NCBI RefSeq assembly: GCF_002646595.1 | Contig: NZ_PDUD01000039.1 | Coordinates: forward strand, 62,001 to 126,000 | Source: Flavilitoribacter nigricans DSM 23189 = NBRC 102662 | Lineage (GTDB): Bacteria > Bacteroidota > Bacteroidia > Chitinophagales > Saprospiraceae | Direction of reading: 5' to 3' | Length of the DNA stretch: 64,000 bases | Part shown: one piece after another, positions 25,436 to 34,409 of the stretch | Numbering within the stretch: position 1 is the first letter of the stretch | Layout: the number at the start of each line of letters is the position of its first letter | Notes under the pieces: model-generated | The model's input: the letters and a program-made list of their open reading frames with translations, nothing else | Told to the model about the DNA's origin: nothing | Database searches by the model: none | Position numbers and translations under genes: made by a program

Positions 25436-25948
25436 TTAATATGCTGACCAGTAGATCTCATTTACATTGTTCACGTAGATCTCAGGATTTTTCTCGATCC
25501 TCATTAAGACAATCTCAAAGTTAATATCCTCTGTGGCAAAATCATATTCGTCGGGGTTGAACAATTGCCTGAACTTGACCATATACTTTCCATTCTCCAG
25601 TTTTATGGCCAGGTCTTTGTGATGACTTTCCGGTAATTTTACCTGTTGGTATTGGGCGGCCATTGTCAATGCCTCGTAGTTAGTCAAGAACAGCTCCCCG
25701 TCGGTAACTTCTATTACTCCTCTGTTTTCTCTGAATGCAGTGGAGTCAGAGTTTTCGAAGGCAATTTTTACTTTCCAGGTATTTTCTAATCCAGTTGACC
25801 AGAATAAAAGGTGATGGGAATTGATCTCTTCCACGATCCTCTTCTTGATCATCTCGAAATCCCAATTCCTGGAAAGGAACGATCTGTACCTGCTGAAATT
25901 CGCGATCCCCATGAAGCCGGAATCATCTGATATTTCCAAAATTTGCAT
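25436..25948 (-). CDS. Hypothetical protein
   Basis: A 170-residue soluble protein with no signal peptide. It has an acidic N-terminus, a basic-acidic helix MIKKRIVEEINSHH near 34-47, and a C-terminal part rich in strand-like segments ending IYVNNVNEIYWSAY. No family is recognised. The gene lies 43 bases downstream of the next membrane protein gene and may be co-transcribed with it; together they resemble a small accessory pair of unknown role. Confidence 0.58.
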   Translation of the reverse strand: MQILEISDDSGFMGIANFSRYRSFLSRNWDFEMIKKRIVEEINSHHLLFWSTGLENTWKVKIAFENSDSTAFRENRGVIEVTDGELFLTNYEALTMAAQYQQVKLPESHHKDLAIKLENGKYMVKFRQLFNPDEYDFATEDINFEIVLMRIEKNPEIYVNNVNEIYWSAY

Positions 25949-25991
25949 TTTTTTTGTTCTTGTTGGTCAGAAGTTCTCCAGACAATTGGAC

Positions 25992-26489
25992 TTATCGACT
26001 GACTTTCTTTTCTTTCTCCCGGTGATTGTTTTTGAAGTATTGTTTCAGTTCAGGGAAGTTTTTAAATTCTAATTGATGGAGCATGATCTTTCGATTGCTA
26101 AACTGAATTTGGATTTTATCTCCTACATCCAGGTATCCTCCTGCCATTGCTGAAATTTCTCTCCACCAAACCATATCCTTCAAACTTTTATTGACAGCAT
26201 ACTTTTTCCTATTTGATTTGATTACAAATCTATCTCCTTTGATGATCAGTCGTTTTTTCGTGGTGATGACTACGTAAGGCAAGAAGATGAATACCCAGAT
26301 CAACGGAAGGAGAGCGATCATCAGCATGGGTAATGAACCTGCTTTCACGTGCTCCAATTTCATGCCAGGCGCTAAAATAAGTACAACTAAAGAAGCTGCA
26401 ATGGCTAAGCAGTATCCTATTCTTTTCATTGTCGGACTTTGCTCAAAAATTAAAGTTTGTGAAGGAATTACCTGCTCCTTTCCTTTCAT
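25992..26489 (-). CDS. Hypothetical membrane protein with PH-like tail
   Basis: A 165-residue protein with two adjacent transmembrane helices (about 22-41 and 52-76) followed by a cytoplasmic domain containing TTKKRLIIKGDRFVIKS and WWREISAMAGGY. This architecture recalls bacterial PH-domain membrane proteins (YdbT/DUF304-like), but the match is only by shape. It ends in a strongly basic stretch (NNHREKEKKVSR). It is just upstream of the hypothetical gene at 25436. Confidence 0.55.
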   Translation of the reverse strand: MKGKEQVIPSQTLIFEQSPTMKRIGYCLAIAASLVVLILAPGMKLEHVKAGSLPMLMIALLPLIWVFIFLPYVVITTKKRLIIKGDRFVIKSNRKKYAVNKSLKDMVWWREISAMAGGYLDVGDKIQIQFSNRKIMLHQLEFKNFPELKQYFKNNHREKEKKVSR

Positions 26490-26564
26490 TCCATTTCTGT
26501 TAGTGATTAAGAACCTGCCCAGAAACCGTTTTTGGATAGGCTCTAAACCGACCTGAATTTTAGC

Positions 26565-27983
26565 TTACCACTTGTATCCATTTACGCCCCCCGTGCCGTC
26601 ATTGGTATCATCAAAAAGATAATCCAGCAATTCGAAGAAATTATCAACCTGATCGTTTGCTTTAATTGCATCATCACTGCACCAGTCATACTGTCCGTAT
26701 GCATCCTGATCAGACGATCTGTCATCGGGGGAGAACCAGTCACAATAGCTCCAGAAGGAATGCTGCGTTTGGGAGAACCGCCGGTTGCCTTCCGGGATTA
26801 ACTGATAGACGCCGCTCATTCCATTGACAAAATCACCGGTTTCCGGCAAATAGCCTTCACCGTAGTAGGAGTGGATCACCAGATCATCCAATAGGCGGCA
26901 GACTTCTTTTGCCTGGTTTCGGGTATCAGTCGCGAAAGACGCCTGGTCGCTTATCTGATTCCAGAAATGGTAGGCATCCAGATACGGATAGGCCAACTGC
27001 GCCTCTTCCAAATTTTCCGCGGCATCATGATAATACCCTAAAGTGTTTTTGATGACGTTCGTAATAGCGGTCTTTTCTTCTTTGACCAGGGACCTTGCGG
27101 CTTCATCAATTTTTAATTTCAGCTCACTCACTTTGGTATTGTCAAACAGTCCCCAGGAAGACCACCGCTGGCTGTCGTATATTTCTTCAAATATTAATTT
27201 GGAAAGATCCAGGGGAGTCATTTCGTGGGGATTGAGGGTGCTTTCTTTTCCTCCATCGAAATGGTTGAGATCCAATGGGAGCGCTTCACTGGAATTGGTG
27301 GTCAGTCGTTCCAGTATCCGATCGTAAGCCCACGCTCCGGAAAGCGGGGCCGATGCGATGACGTAATCCGCAGAGAACGAGTTGTTCTCCGGTCGCCACT
27401 GGTATAAATTTTCCAGACCGGCCATGGAACAAACATCCAGACCCAGAATATCAACTGCCTCATGGCTGGTAAGCAGGTTGGTGAGTTCTGCCGGATACAG
27501 GCGATCCCGGTTTCCCCCCTCCGCATCGGGACACATGCCTACTCCGTCTCCGTGTGACCTCAATACGAGCAGATAATGCCTGGCCGGATAATATTGCTTG
27601 CAATACTGTACAAATTTTTTCAAGGTCAAGGCATCAGCCATATTCGCTTCGTACGATCGGTCCGTTCCAATTTCCGGCAGGAACGCTTTGCCGTCCAATC
27701 GGCGGTAGGAATTATGTTCGATCTGGTACAATCGGGTATCGGTAAAGTTTCCGTCCAGGGTAGTAACATCTTCGGAAAAACCTTCAACCCTATCGATGAG
27801 TAATACTAAATTGTAGTCACTGGATTGTTTGCCTCGTTTCATCTCGTCCACATCGCTGAGCAAATTGGATTCTGATGAATTAGAGCCAACCGCATAATAC
27901 ATGATCGTCCAGTTGCTGATCTCCTGCGAACGGCAGGAGGTGCTTATTAAAGCTAATAATATGGTGATCAACCGGTACTTCAT
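26565..27983 (-). CDS. Clostripain-family (C11) cysteine peptidase lipoprotein
   Basis: A 472-residue lipoprotein (lipobox STSC, Cys17). The C11 core begins WTIMYYAVGSNSSESNLLSD (25-44); the catalytic pair is His144 in RSHGDG and Cys185 in GLDVCSMAGLENLYQ, both in the family's usual context. C11 proteases cleave after arginine or lysine and often self-activate; here the enzyme would act at the cell surface or periplasm. A C-terminal region of about 200 residues is less conserved. No inhibitor or chaperone gene is next to it. Confidence 0.87.
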   Translation of the reverse strand: MKYRLITILLALISTSCRSQEISNWTIMYYAVGSNSSESNLLSDVDEMKRGKQSSDYNLVLLIDRVEGFSEDVTTLDGNFTDTRLYQIEHNSYRRLDGKAFLPEIGTDRSYEANMADALTLKKFVQYCKQYYPARHYLLVLRSHGDGVGMCPDAEGGNRDRLYPAELTNLLTSHEAVDILGLDVCSMAGLENLYQWRPENNSFSADYVIASAPLSGAWAYDRILERLTTNSSEALPLDLNHFDGGKESTLNPHEMTPLDLSKLIFEEIYDSQRWSSWGLFDNTKVSELKLKIDEAARSLVKEEKTAITNVIKNTLGYYHDAAENLEEAQLAYPYLDAYHFWNQISDQASFATDTRNQAKEVCRLLDDLVIHSYYGEGYLPETGDFVNGMSGVYQLIPEGNRRFSQTQHSFWSYCDWFSPDDRSSDQDAYGQYDWCSDDAIKANDQVDNFFELLDYLFDDTNDGTGGVNGYKW

Positions 27984-28129
27984 ATCATTTTATATCAGCA
28001 GCCACGGTAAATGGCCGGAGCAGTAGCTCATTGGGAAATAGTTTTCGGTCCAACCAGCAGGCAGCTCGTGCGGGCAGACGTCCTCACTCTTGGGCAGTTT
28101 CCCTGCCACCAATCACCTATACAGTACGG

Positions 28130-29167
28130 CTAGTTTTTCCTTCTCAATATTTTAACTATCCGATCGTACATTATTTCCGACAGGCTCCAGTTATAGCCTG
28201 CAAAGTTTACGGTGTTGGTAAATTGAATGACCACGACGTCTATATCGCTATGATACCTGGCAATGGTCTGGTACCCCGGTATCAATCCCGTGTGCTCGTA
28301 CCTGTAGATGGAGGAATAGATCTCTTTTTCTTTTTTATCGCTAAAGACCGAGCCGTCATTTAGGGCCCGAATAAAGATACTCAAATCTTCTGCCGTAGCC
28401 AGGATAGAAGCGATATTGTCGGTTTTTAGATCTTCATCGTAGCCCACGTAGTAGCCGCTCATCACATCCTCCAAATTGATATCCTGAATGGAGCCGAAAG
28501 TTTGCCTGAGCCCCAATGGATCCAGGATCTTTTCCTGAATGTACTGGAATGTTCCGTATCCCAGCGTCCGTTCCATTATTCTGTCCAGCAATAAATAATT
28601 GGTATTGGAATACTCGTATCCTTCATCGGGTTTAAAGTTTGCCGGTTGATCTAAAACCAAAGCGAGATTTTCCTCCGCCGTCTCTTTGGGAGCGGCCCAG
28701 TACATATAGGTATCCGTAAAGTTGGGAATACCACTTCGGTGTTTAACCAACATACGTAGGGTGATCTGATCGGCATACGCTATCCTGTCTTTCAATTCGG
28801 GCAGGTAATCTGCGAGTGTCTGGTCCAAGGACAACTTTCCCCCGGCGACCAGCTTTGTAGTGGCTACGGCGTGGTACAATTTGCTTACACTGGCAATTTT
28901 AAATAAGGCAGCAGGATCGGCTGGAATTTTGTTTTTTCGGTCTTTATAGCCCGAAGTATAAAATTCCGGTTGATCGCCTTTCCGATTGACGCAAACAATG
29001 ATGCCGTCAAATCCGTAATCCGCCGCTTTATCCACCTGTTCCTGCACCGTGCCGGATAGTGGCATGATCCGGGCTTTTACGATGGGCCACGGCACAAAAT
29101 ACAAAGAGACGATGGTGCCCAGGAACAATAATATTCTAATGATCAGTTTTGACTTTTTTTTGGTCAT
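28130..29167 (-). CDS. Serine hydrolase (beta-lactamase/D-aminopeptidase family)
   Basis: A 345-residue protein with an N-terminal membrane anchor (about 9-30) and a class C-like catalytic domain: SVSK (Ser93 to Lys96), YSNTNYLLL (Tyr-x-Asn equivalent near 183) and HTGLIPG (third box near 297). It is likely a periplasmic esterase or D-peptidase. It is a second, distinct paralogue of the enzyme at 12177-13451. Palindromic DNA flanks the gene at 29216-29256. Confidence 0.85.
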   Translation of the reverse strand: MTKKKSKLIIRILLFLGTIVSLYFVPWPIVKARIMPLSGTVQEQVDKAADYGFDGIIVCVNRKGDQPEFYTSGYKDRKNKIPADPAALFKIASVSKLYHAVATTKLVAGGKLSLDQTLADYLPELKDRIAYADQITLRMLVKHRSGIPNFTDTYMYWAAPKETAEENLALVLDQPANFKPDEGYEYSNTNYLLLDRIMERTLGYGTFQYIQEKILDPLGLRQTFGSIQDINLEDVMSGYYVGYDEDLKTDNIASILATAEDLSIFIRALNDGSVFSDKKEKEIYSSIYRYEHTGLIPGYQTIARYHSDIDVVVIQFTNTVNFAGYNWSLSEIMYDRIVKILRRKN

Positions 29168-29215
29168 TTTTAGGTGTGATGGTGTTTTTAAGTTTGTAAT
29201 AATGTCCTATATCAT

Positions 29216-29256
29216 AGCAGCAGGTGAGCATTTAGCCCCCCTTGCATCCTGCTGCT
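29216..29256. repeat. Strong intergenic stem-loop
   Basis: AGCAGCAGG (29216-29224) pairs perfectly with CCTGCTGCT (29248-29256), with an inner GCA/TGC. It lies 9 bases past the stop of the GNAT gene and about 50 bases before the start of the next minus-strand gene. A T-run follows only on the plus strand, where there is no gene to end, so it is better seen as a cassette-end-type palindrome than as a terminator. Confidence 0.6.
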
Positions 29257-29265
29257 TTTTATTGC

Positions 29266-29721
29266 TTATTTATCTACTCTCCTTTCAAATAGTACTTTTC
29301 TGATTCCAAAGTCGGTATCCCACTGCTTAATTTCTTCGAAGCCAAGCTTTTTATACAATTCAGTGGCTGGCTGGTTACTGGCGCCTGTCTCGACGATAAA
29401 AAGAGGAGCGTCAAAACGGTTAAAGATGAATTCCAGCAATTTTCTCGCTATTCCGCGTCTAAAGAATTGGGGGCTTACCACCAGGCTGTTGATGTCTATA
29501 TGCTGATCAGTAGATTCAACCTCAATGATTCCCGCTAAATCATCGTTTTCGAAATAGCCAAAGAACAGATTATCACTTTTCAGATAACTTTCAAGAGGTC
29601 GCCTGAGTGGTGGAAAATCAGTTGCCCCCAACAGTTCCGCTTCAACGGCATACGATAATTGAAATACCGCACGTATTTGATGGGCCATTTCCAGCTGACT
29701 GTTTTGAAGTTTTTCGATCAT
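29266..29721 (-). CDS. GNAT family N-acetyltransferase
   Basis: A 151-residue acetyltransferase if started at ATG 29721; the open frame extends 28 codons further but that part has no protein-like character. DINSLVVSPQFFRRGIARKLLEF (about 84-106) contains the acetyl-CoA RxxGxA loop, and ASNQPATELYKKLGFEEI is the usual GNAT C-terminal helix and strand. The substrate cannot be told; drug, amine or peptide acetylation are all possible. It lies in a run of small 'resistance-like' enzymes. Confidence 0.85.
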   Translation of the reverse strand: MIEKLQNSQLEMAHQIRAVFQLSYAVEAELLGATDFPPLRRPLESYLKSDNLFFGYFENDDLAGIIEVESTDQHIDINSLVVSPQFFRRGIARKLLEFIFNRFDAPLFIVETGASNQPATELYKKLGFEEIKQWDTDFGIRKVLFERRVDK

Positions 29722-29813
29722 CGAATATTGAATTTTGAGATTTGGCTTGGATGGGGTGCCACGGGAGTGTAAATGCAGGTTTCCCCTATGCACTCTACTG
29801 CACAAATCCCTTC

Positions 29814-30734
29814 CTATATTTTCCTGCTGAGCAAATGGATCGATTCCAGAATCGTTTCTTTCAGCCTTGCTACTTTTTCGTTCCCTGGGAACTGTTGCTC
29901 CAAATAGCCATATACCTGGATCCCTCTAAAAAGGGCGAATTTATAGATTTTCCTTTTTTCATCTTGCCGCATTTCAAATTCGCTTTCGTACCCTTGCCAG
30001 AATTCACTTAGGAAAAACCGCTCCAGTTCATCCCGTTTTTCGATTTTTTCGAGTCTTCTGATCCAGAACAATATGACTCCTATCTCATTGGCATACCAGG
30101 ATCTACACGACAGCTCAAAGTCGAATAATACAATATCCCCCTGCTGATCTATCAGGTAATTTCCGCTGTGAAAGTCATAGTGGATCATTCCGAATACCTT
30201 CCCATCTTCACTATAGGTTTTTAGTTCGGCATAAAGGCGTTCGTATAGCGCTCTAATGTTTGCTTTTTCTGGAAGAAATTCGGCTGAATCGTTGATGAAT
30301 ATTTCATCCCATTTCCTAAAGGATGCTTCCAACTTCATGCTATTTGCCGTACTATGTAATTTTCCGACGAATTTTCCCATTCTCCGGAAATGATCCCGGT
30401 TTAGATCCTCCTTTCCGAATTTCCTCCCGGTTATTTTTCGGAAGCACATTGCCGTAAAGGATCGCGCGGCGCCCTTTATTTCTACGCAACTTTGACCTGA
30501 GGTGGTCGAAATTGTTTCTACCACCTTTATACCGTTTCGGCTGAGCTGTTCTGTAAAGTAAATTTGGTTGGCTATCTCATCGTAACTCCTAAAATTGGCC
30601 CCGGTTATTTTCAGAAATTTATCCTCGCACTCGTACACGTAGTTATGATGATTCCTGACCAGTTTTGCCTTTTTGTGGTCAAGGTTGTATTGGCCACAGG
30701 ATGCTTTTAATATTTCGTCGGCTGGTTCATTCAT
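29814..30734 (-). CDS. Aminoglycoside phosphotransferase-like kinase
   Basis: A 306-residue APH/ChoK-fold kinase. MIHYDFHSGNYL (183-194) contains the catalytic Asp187 and Asn192, and LFDFE (203-207) the metal-binding DFE that replaces DFG. His-Gly-Asp is changed to His-Tyr-Asp, as in several homoserine-kinase-like and choline-kinase-like branches, so the substrate may be an amino alcohol rather than an antibiotic. No other kinase or transporter gene is close. The gap to the next GNAT gene is 92 bases. Confidence 0.82.
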   Translation of the reverse strand: MNEPADEILKASCGQYNLDHKKAKLVRNHHNYVYECEDKFLKITGANFRSYDEIANQIYFTEQLSRNGIKVVETISTTSGQSCVEIKGAARSFTAMCFRKITGRKFGKEDLNRDHFRRMGKFVGKLHSTANSMKLEASFRKWDEIFINDSAEFLPEKANIRALYERLYAELKTYSEDGKVFGMIHYDFHSGNYLIDQQGDIVLFDFELSCRSWYANEIGVILFWIRRLEKIEKRDELERFFLSEFWQGYESEFEMRQDEKRKIYKFALFRGIQVYGYLEQQFPGNEKVARLKETILESIHLLSRKI

Positions 30735-30809
30735 CTGTTTTTTCAGCTACAGAGAACGGCTCTGGCTAAATTGCATTTTAGAGCGTGTTTGGGTATTGTT
30801 AGAGTGGGT

Positions 30810-31778
30810 TTATAATTTTACGATAATCTTTCCTTTTGCCCGGTTATCTTCCATATACTGGTGAGCGGCCGCGACTTCACTGAGTTCGAAAACTTTATCA
30901 ATATTTAACTTGACGTTCCCCTTTTCTACATCATCGATAAAGTCCTGGAGCGATTCTTTTGAAAGATTTTCTGACTCTCCCATATAGACGGTCAATCTTC
31001 CCAACGATGGGATGTCTCCCATTGGGGTGAATTCCTTCATAGTCCATTCATTTCCCAATATTCCCGTCATACAGACCATACCTTTGGGCGCAATACATTT
31101 CAGCGAATCTTTAAGTGTTCTGGTGCCGATCAATTCAAGAACTTTGTTAACGCCCTCCGGGTAGATCTCCCTGACCTGCTCTTTTATGCTTCCATCATCA
31201 ATGATCACCTGGTCAGCGCCGTTGTCGATCAGTGCTTGTTTTTTAGCTGTATTCCGAGTGGTAGCAATAACCGTCAGTCCCCGTGCCTTGGCCAGCTGAC
31301 AAGACAGCATCCCGATTGAAGAGGTGCCTCCCCGGATCAGTAAGGTCTCGCCCGCGGCAATTTCTAAAGCCTGATCCAAGGAGCCGGATACCGTTTGGAA
31401 CATTTCGGGTATAGCACCCAGTATTTCCCAGGCAAGTTCACTTTCGAAAGGGAATATGATCTCGATCGGTGCCAGCACATACTCCGCGTAACCACCATCG
31501 AAGAACCGCCCCATTCCTCCCATAATTGCCGCGACCTGCTGTCCGCTTGCATAAGTGTTCGAAGGGTCTTCCTCTACCGTTCCCACACACTCAATTCCCT
31601 GGATTCGGGGAAACACAACTCCGGGGGAATCCCCTCTTCTCGTAAAAAGCTCCGATCTGTTTAGACCGAAAGCTTTCACTTTAATTAAAACCCAACCGGT
31701 CTTAACCTGGGGCTTATCGACTTCCCGAATTTCTATTACCTCCGGATTTCCGGCTTTTGTGGTGACGGCTGCTTTCAT
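30810..31778 (-). CDS. Zinc-independent MDR oxidoreductase (quinone reductase-like)
   Basis: A 322-residue medium-chain reductase: IQGIECVGTVEEDP near 60-75 in the GroES-like domain and LIRGGTSSIGMLSCQLAKA near 147 for NADPH binding. No zinc ligands are seen. It is a separate lineage from the MDR gene at 24286. It probably reduces quinones or enones with NADPH. Start and spacing indicate an independent unit; a GC-rich imperfect palindrome lies just upstream, at about 31800-31852. Confidence 0.85.
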   Translation of the reverse strand: MKAAVTTKAGNPEVIEIREVDKPQVKTGWVLIKVKAFGLNRSELFTRRGDSPGVVFPRIQGIECVGTVEEDPSNTYASGQQVAAIMGGMGRFFDGGYAEYVLAPIEIIFPFESELAWEILGAIPEMFQTVSGSLDQALEIAAGETLLIRGGTSSIGMLSCQLAKARGLTVIATTRNTAKKQALIDNGADQVIIDDGSIKEQVREIYPEGVNKVLELIGTRTLKDSLKCIAPKGMVCMTGILGNEWTMKEFTPMGDIPSLGRLTVYMGESENLSKESLQDFIDDVEKGNVKLNIDKVFELSEVAAAHQYMEDNRAKGKIIVKL

Positions 31779-31855
31779 GTCTTCGTTTGCGGTGATAGGT
31801 TACGCACACGACGGGCCGACCGAATGGTAAACCCGGGTATCGTGGCTACCCTGTT

Positions 31856-32590
31856 TTATAGATCCAATCCACTTCTTAATTTCCATTCCGCTGTCCTTCT
31901 TCCTCCTAATAGCTTTTCCACTTTGGTCCTTAGCTTTTCCAGCGAGCGTTCCTGATCCCAATCTTCACTGAGTGCTTCTAAAATGATGCGGTGAAAATCT
32001 CCGTCCAGATGCGCAATCTGTTTACTCAACCGCTTATCCTTAGCTCTTCTTATCTGGTTGACTTTACAGAATATATCAATGCTTCTGTTAATGATCTTAG
32101 CTCTTATGGTTTTTACTCCCAGCGGGTCTTCGTTTAAGAGCGCATCTTCTAAATCCTTGTAATAATCATCGATAAAGTATTTTTCAAATTCGATCTCTAC
32201 ATCTTTTAATTTTTGCGGCTTTTCCCCAATGATGGTTTTGGCCATAGCTACCAGTTCATTAACAATTTCTGATGCAGCGTAGGCTACTTCACCGTATGCA
32301 AGCATGTGGGCGGTATGGGGACTTTTCTTTTCTTGCTCAAAGTAGCGCTTAATTTGTGCCGGAGGGTTTTTAAAATATTCTACTTCAATACCATGTATCC
32401 ACAAATTACCTCTTTCCCGGTAATCACATTTTGGATCCAGGATCACATAGATATCTATGTCTGAATTTTTATCGATAGTTGCATACTTCATAGAGCCGGA
32501 TACGACGATTCCGATAGCGTCTTTGTTGAGTTTTTCTTTTTCAACATATTGCTGGCTGGCTTCGATATACTTTTCGAGTAAGGTCTTCAT
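31856..32590 (-). CDS. Nucleotidyltransferase domain protein
   Basis: A 244-residue protein with the pol-beta nucleotidyltransferase signature: GIVVSGSMKYATIDKNSDID, where Gly32-Ser33 and Asp44/Asp46 form the metal and nucleotide site. The C-terminal helical half (from about 110) resembles aminoglycoside adenylyltransferases and MNT-type partners. It could modify an antibiotic, or a protein or tRNA target as in toxin-antitoxin MNT proteins, but no HEPN partner gene is next to it. It stands alone between palindromic spacers. Confidence 0.8.
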   Translation of the reverse strand: MKTLLEKYIEASQQYVEKEKLNKDAIGIVVSGSMKYATIDKNSDIDIYVILDPKCDYRERGNLWIHGIEVEYFKNPPAQIKRYFEQEKKSPHTAHMLAYGEVAYAASEIVNELVAMAKTIIGEKPQKLKDVEIEFEKYFIDDYYKDLEDALLNEDPLGVKTIRAKIINRSIDIFCKVNQIRRAKDKRLSKQIAHLDGDFHRIILEALSEDWDQERSLEKLRTKVEKLLGGRRTAEWKLRSGLDL

Positions 32591-32642
32591 TTTTTTATTT
32601 CATGGCCGCCAAGGTTTGGCTATTCGCAGTTGGTAAGGCTTT

Positions 32643-32698
32643 CTCCAATATACGGCGAAAGTGGGGAGGGAGCAAGCCCGGGCTCTCGCCAATTGGAG
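32643..32698. repeat. Interrupted intergenic palindrome
   Basis: CTCCAAT (32643-32649) pairs with ATTGGAG (32692-32698), and inside it GGCGA (32654-32658) with TCGCC (32686-32690); a smaller GAGC/GCTC pair closes the tip. The two arms have a 4-base and a 1-base bulge, an asymmetry like that of attC hairpins. It sits in the 214-base gap whose outer edges also carry GCCGCC (near 32604) and GGCGGC (near 32789). Confidence 0.6.
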
Positions 32699-32804
32699 GA
32701 TGTAGGAATCGTGTTCTTCTGGTCGCCCGTTGCTGGTCTGTAGTTAGAAAACAGGTAGTTAACCGGTACAGCGTGGTCAGCCGATATCGGCGGCTCCCTA
32801 CTCT

Positions 32805-33239
32805 TCAGCCTTCAATTTTGCTAATTCTTTGGATCCCGCTTTCAATTCCTCTTTTGATCATATTTCCGTATCCATCGTCCGGCAGGTAATCAAAATAGGA
32901 TTTCCCGGAAGTATAACAGATACGAGCATTCGCGAGATCTTCTAGATCTTCGTAGCATTTTGCCACATTTAGGTAGAGGGAAGGCAACATACCGTTTGCT
33001 GATTCATCATCCATATTTAAGGCAAATTCTAATGCGATCTTATCCCAATTCAGCTTATCTGAGACTGAGTTTTGGTGCCGGGCCACATAGTGAGCAGCTA
33101 TAAACTTTTCAAAATTGGTATCTGATAATTCCCAAGCTTCGTAAAACTTTCCCCTTGCCTTTTCGCTATCGGCCTTTCCTTCAAATTCCATTCCCTCAGC
33201 ACAAAGTTTTACGACACGATTGTCAGGATTGAATTCCAT
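32805..33239 (-). CDS. Stand-alone helical-repeat protein, paralogue of the Arr fusion N-terminus
   Basis: A 144-residue all-helical protein. FEKFIAAHYVARHQ (about 43-56), SDKLNW, then SLYLNVAKCYEDLEDLANA (about 86-104) form two or three TPR-like helical hairpins. The same sequence pattern makes up the first 115 residues of the rifampin ADP-ribosyltransferase fusion at 60787-61530. The last 30 residues (GYGNMIKRGIESGIQRI) are unrelated. It may be a regulatory or partner domain without the enzyme. The gene is a single-gene unit between palindromic spacers. Confidence 0.65.
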   Translation of the reverse strand: MEFNPDNRVVKLCAEGMEFEGKADSEKARGKFYEAWELSDTNFEKFIAAHYVARHQNSVSDKLNWDKIALEFALNMDDESANGMLPSLYLNVAKCYEDLEDLANARICYTSGKSYFDYLPDDGYGNMIKRGIESGIQRISKIEG

Positions 33240-33267
33240 GGCTATTTTATTGCTTGTTTTTTAATGC

Positions 33268-33338
33268 CCGCCAAGGGTGCGCCAGACGATCGGCCGGAAA
33301 CGTTAGCGGAGGCGGGGCCGTTAACGGGCTGTTGGCGG
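33268..33338. repeat. Palindromic spacer with CCGCCAA/TTGGCGG ends
   Basis: The outer arms CCGCCAA (33268-33274) and TTGGCGG (33332-33338) are perfectly complementary. An inner pair CGTTA (33301-33305) and TAACG (33322-33326) is also seen. The right end lies 6 bases from the stop of the gene ending at 33345. The same CCGCCAAGG start occurs in the next spacers at about 32605 and 33867, which shows a repeat family. Confidence 0.62.
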
Positions 33339-33344
33339 CTGTTC

Positions 33345-33857
33345 CTATTTTTTCATCTGCTCCCGAACCAACGCTATCAACGGTTCGTATTCAAAAAGTC
33401 CGCAGCTTTCTTCGGAGAAATTCCTAGCTCCTTTCTTTCGTACCTGGGTATGATCTTTCTCCCAGTTGAAAATGTAAATTTCAGTCTGAAAGACCTGATG
33501 TAGCCGGGAGTAATCCATTTCCGGTTTATCGGCGTGATGGGCAAAGTTTTCTTCTCGTTCGATGATCTTTATGGGATCTCCCTCTTTTAGGTAGATAATC
33601 GTTGTCAATCGCCCAGTTGAAATTCCTATCTCTTCCTTTATTTTTCGGATCCCTTTCCGGTCGAAATGCACGCTGATCACTCCGCCACCATCATAAGTAT
33701 GTCCGTAAACCTGATTAGCATCAAATTCCTTCATTTCCAGGGTCGAATCCCTATCGATCAGATCCACATTATGTTCAATGCTGCCAATGAGGTCGTCCTG
33801 TCCGAAGAGGATACCACGGAGGAAGAGGAGTATTGCTATGAGAAAAAACTTATTCAT
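33345..33857 (-). CDS. Exported hypothetical protein
   Basis: A 170-residue protein starting at ATG 33857 with a signal peptide (FFLIAILLFLRGILFG, cut before Gln20). The open frame continues 12 codons upstream into the spacer repeat, which I exclude. The mature part has YGHTYDGGGVISVHFDRKG, then a TTIIYLKEGDPIKIIERE strand pair and a late KKGARNFSEESCGLFEYEP. No family is recognised; it is probably periplasmic. Confidence 0.6.
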   Translation of the reverse strand: MNKFFLIAILLFLRGILFGQDDLIGSIEHNVDLIDRDSTLEMKEFDANQVYGHTYDGGGVISVHFDRKGIRKIKEEIGISTGRLTTIIYLKEGDPIKIIEREENFAHHADKPEMDYSRLHQVFQTEIYIFNWEKDHTQVRKKGARNFSEESCGLFEYEPLIALVREQMKK

Positions 33858-33965
33858 ATCAAGTGCCGCCAAGGAGCTGCATGCCCGGGTCATCGCGGCG
33901 TTTAGACCGCCTAAATCGTTGTATGCTTTTTTTGCGGTAGCCTTTTATTTTTATCAAAGGCTCGA

Positions 33966-34394
33966 TTAAGTCAGAAAGTCTATTACTTTATCGATCCGTC
34001 TCTGTCGTGTTTCTTCCGTTTTTGCATCCAGTATCGAATTTACAAAAGCTTTTTTTCTACTTGGAGCCAACTTATCAAAAGCAGTTTCTAATGACTTTCC
34101 ACTTAGTGCTTCCTGTAGATCAGGAGGAATTTCTACGGTCCTTGGTGCCGTATCCAGTACGACTTCTACCTCCAGCGTATCACCACCCTGCACATTGGCA
34201 TTCTTTCTGTTTGCAGCGCTAAGACTGATAAGATACCTTCCCTTCATACTGCCGACCGCTCCTCTATAAGTATATCCGTTCAAAGTAACCGTTACTAAGG
34301 GTCTATTACCGCCACCAAGTTCTTCCAGTTGTTTTTCGCTCAGTTCAATGCCGGTGTTATTTCCAAATTGTTGGATGGTAGTTTTGAATTTCAT
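33966..34394 (-). CDS. DUF1905/YdeI-OmdA family protein
   Basis: A 142-residue protein with a DUF1905 beta-barrel N-terminus (VTLNGYTYRGAVGSMKGRYL, 36-55) and a YdeI/OmdA C-terminus (LAPSRKKAFVNSI... TRQRRIDKVIDFL). The combination is common in small accessory proteins of Bacteroidota and soil bacteria; function is unknown. It follows the SRPBCC gene by 15 bases and is probably co-transcribed with it. This pair is one of few two-gene units in this stretch. Confidence 0.78.
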   Translation of the reverse strand: MKFKTTIQQFGNNTGIELSEKQLEELGGGNRPLVTVTLNGYTYRGAVGSMKGRYLISLSAANRKNANVQGGDTLEVEVVLDTAPRTVEIPPDLQEALSGKSLETAFDKLAPSRKKAFVNSILDAKTEETRQRRIDKVIDFLT

Positions 34395-34409
34395 GGTTGA
34401 CTAATTTGA

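Noticed and set aside
29216-29256. Rho-independent terminator
   Set aside because: The stem is strong, but the T-run lies on the plus strand where no gene ends; both neighbours are on the minus strand.
31856-32590. MNT/HEPN toxin-antitoxin pair
   Set aside because: The nucleotidyltransferase has no adjacent HEPN gene; neighbours are an MDR reductase and a helical-repeat protein.
33939-33962. Terminator of the DUF1905 gene
   Set aside because: AGCCTTT/AAAGGCT form a stem, but no T-run follows in the gene's direction.
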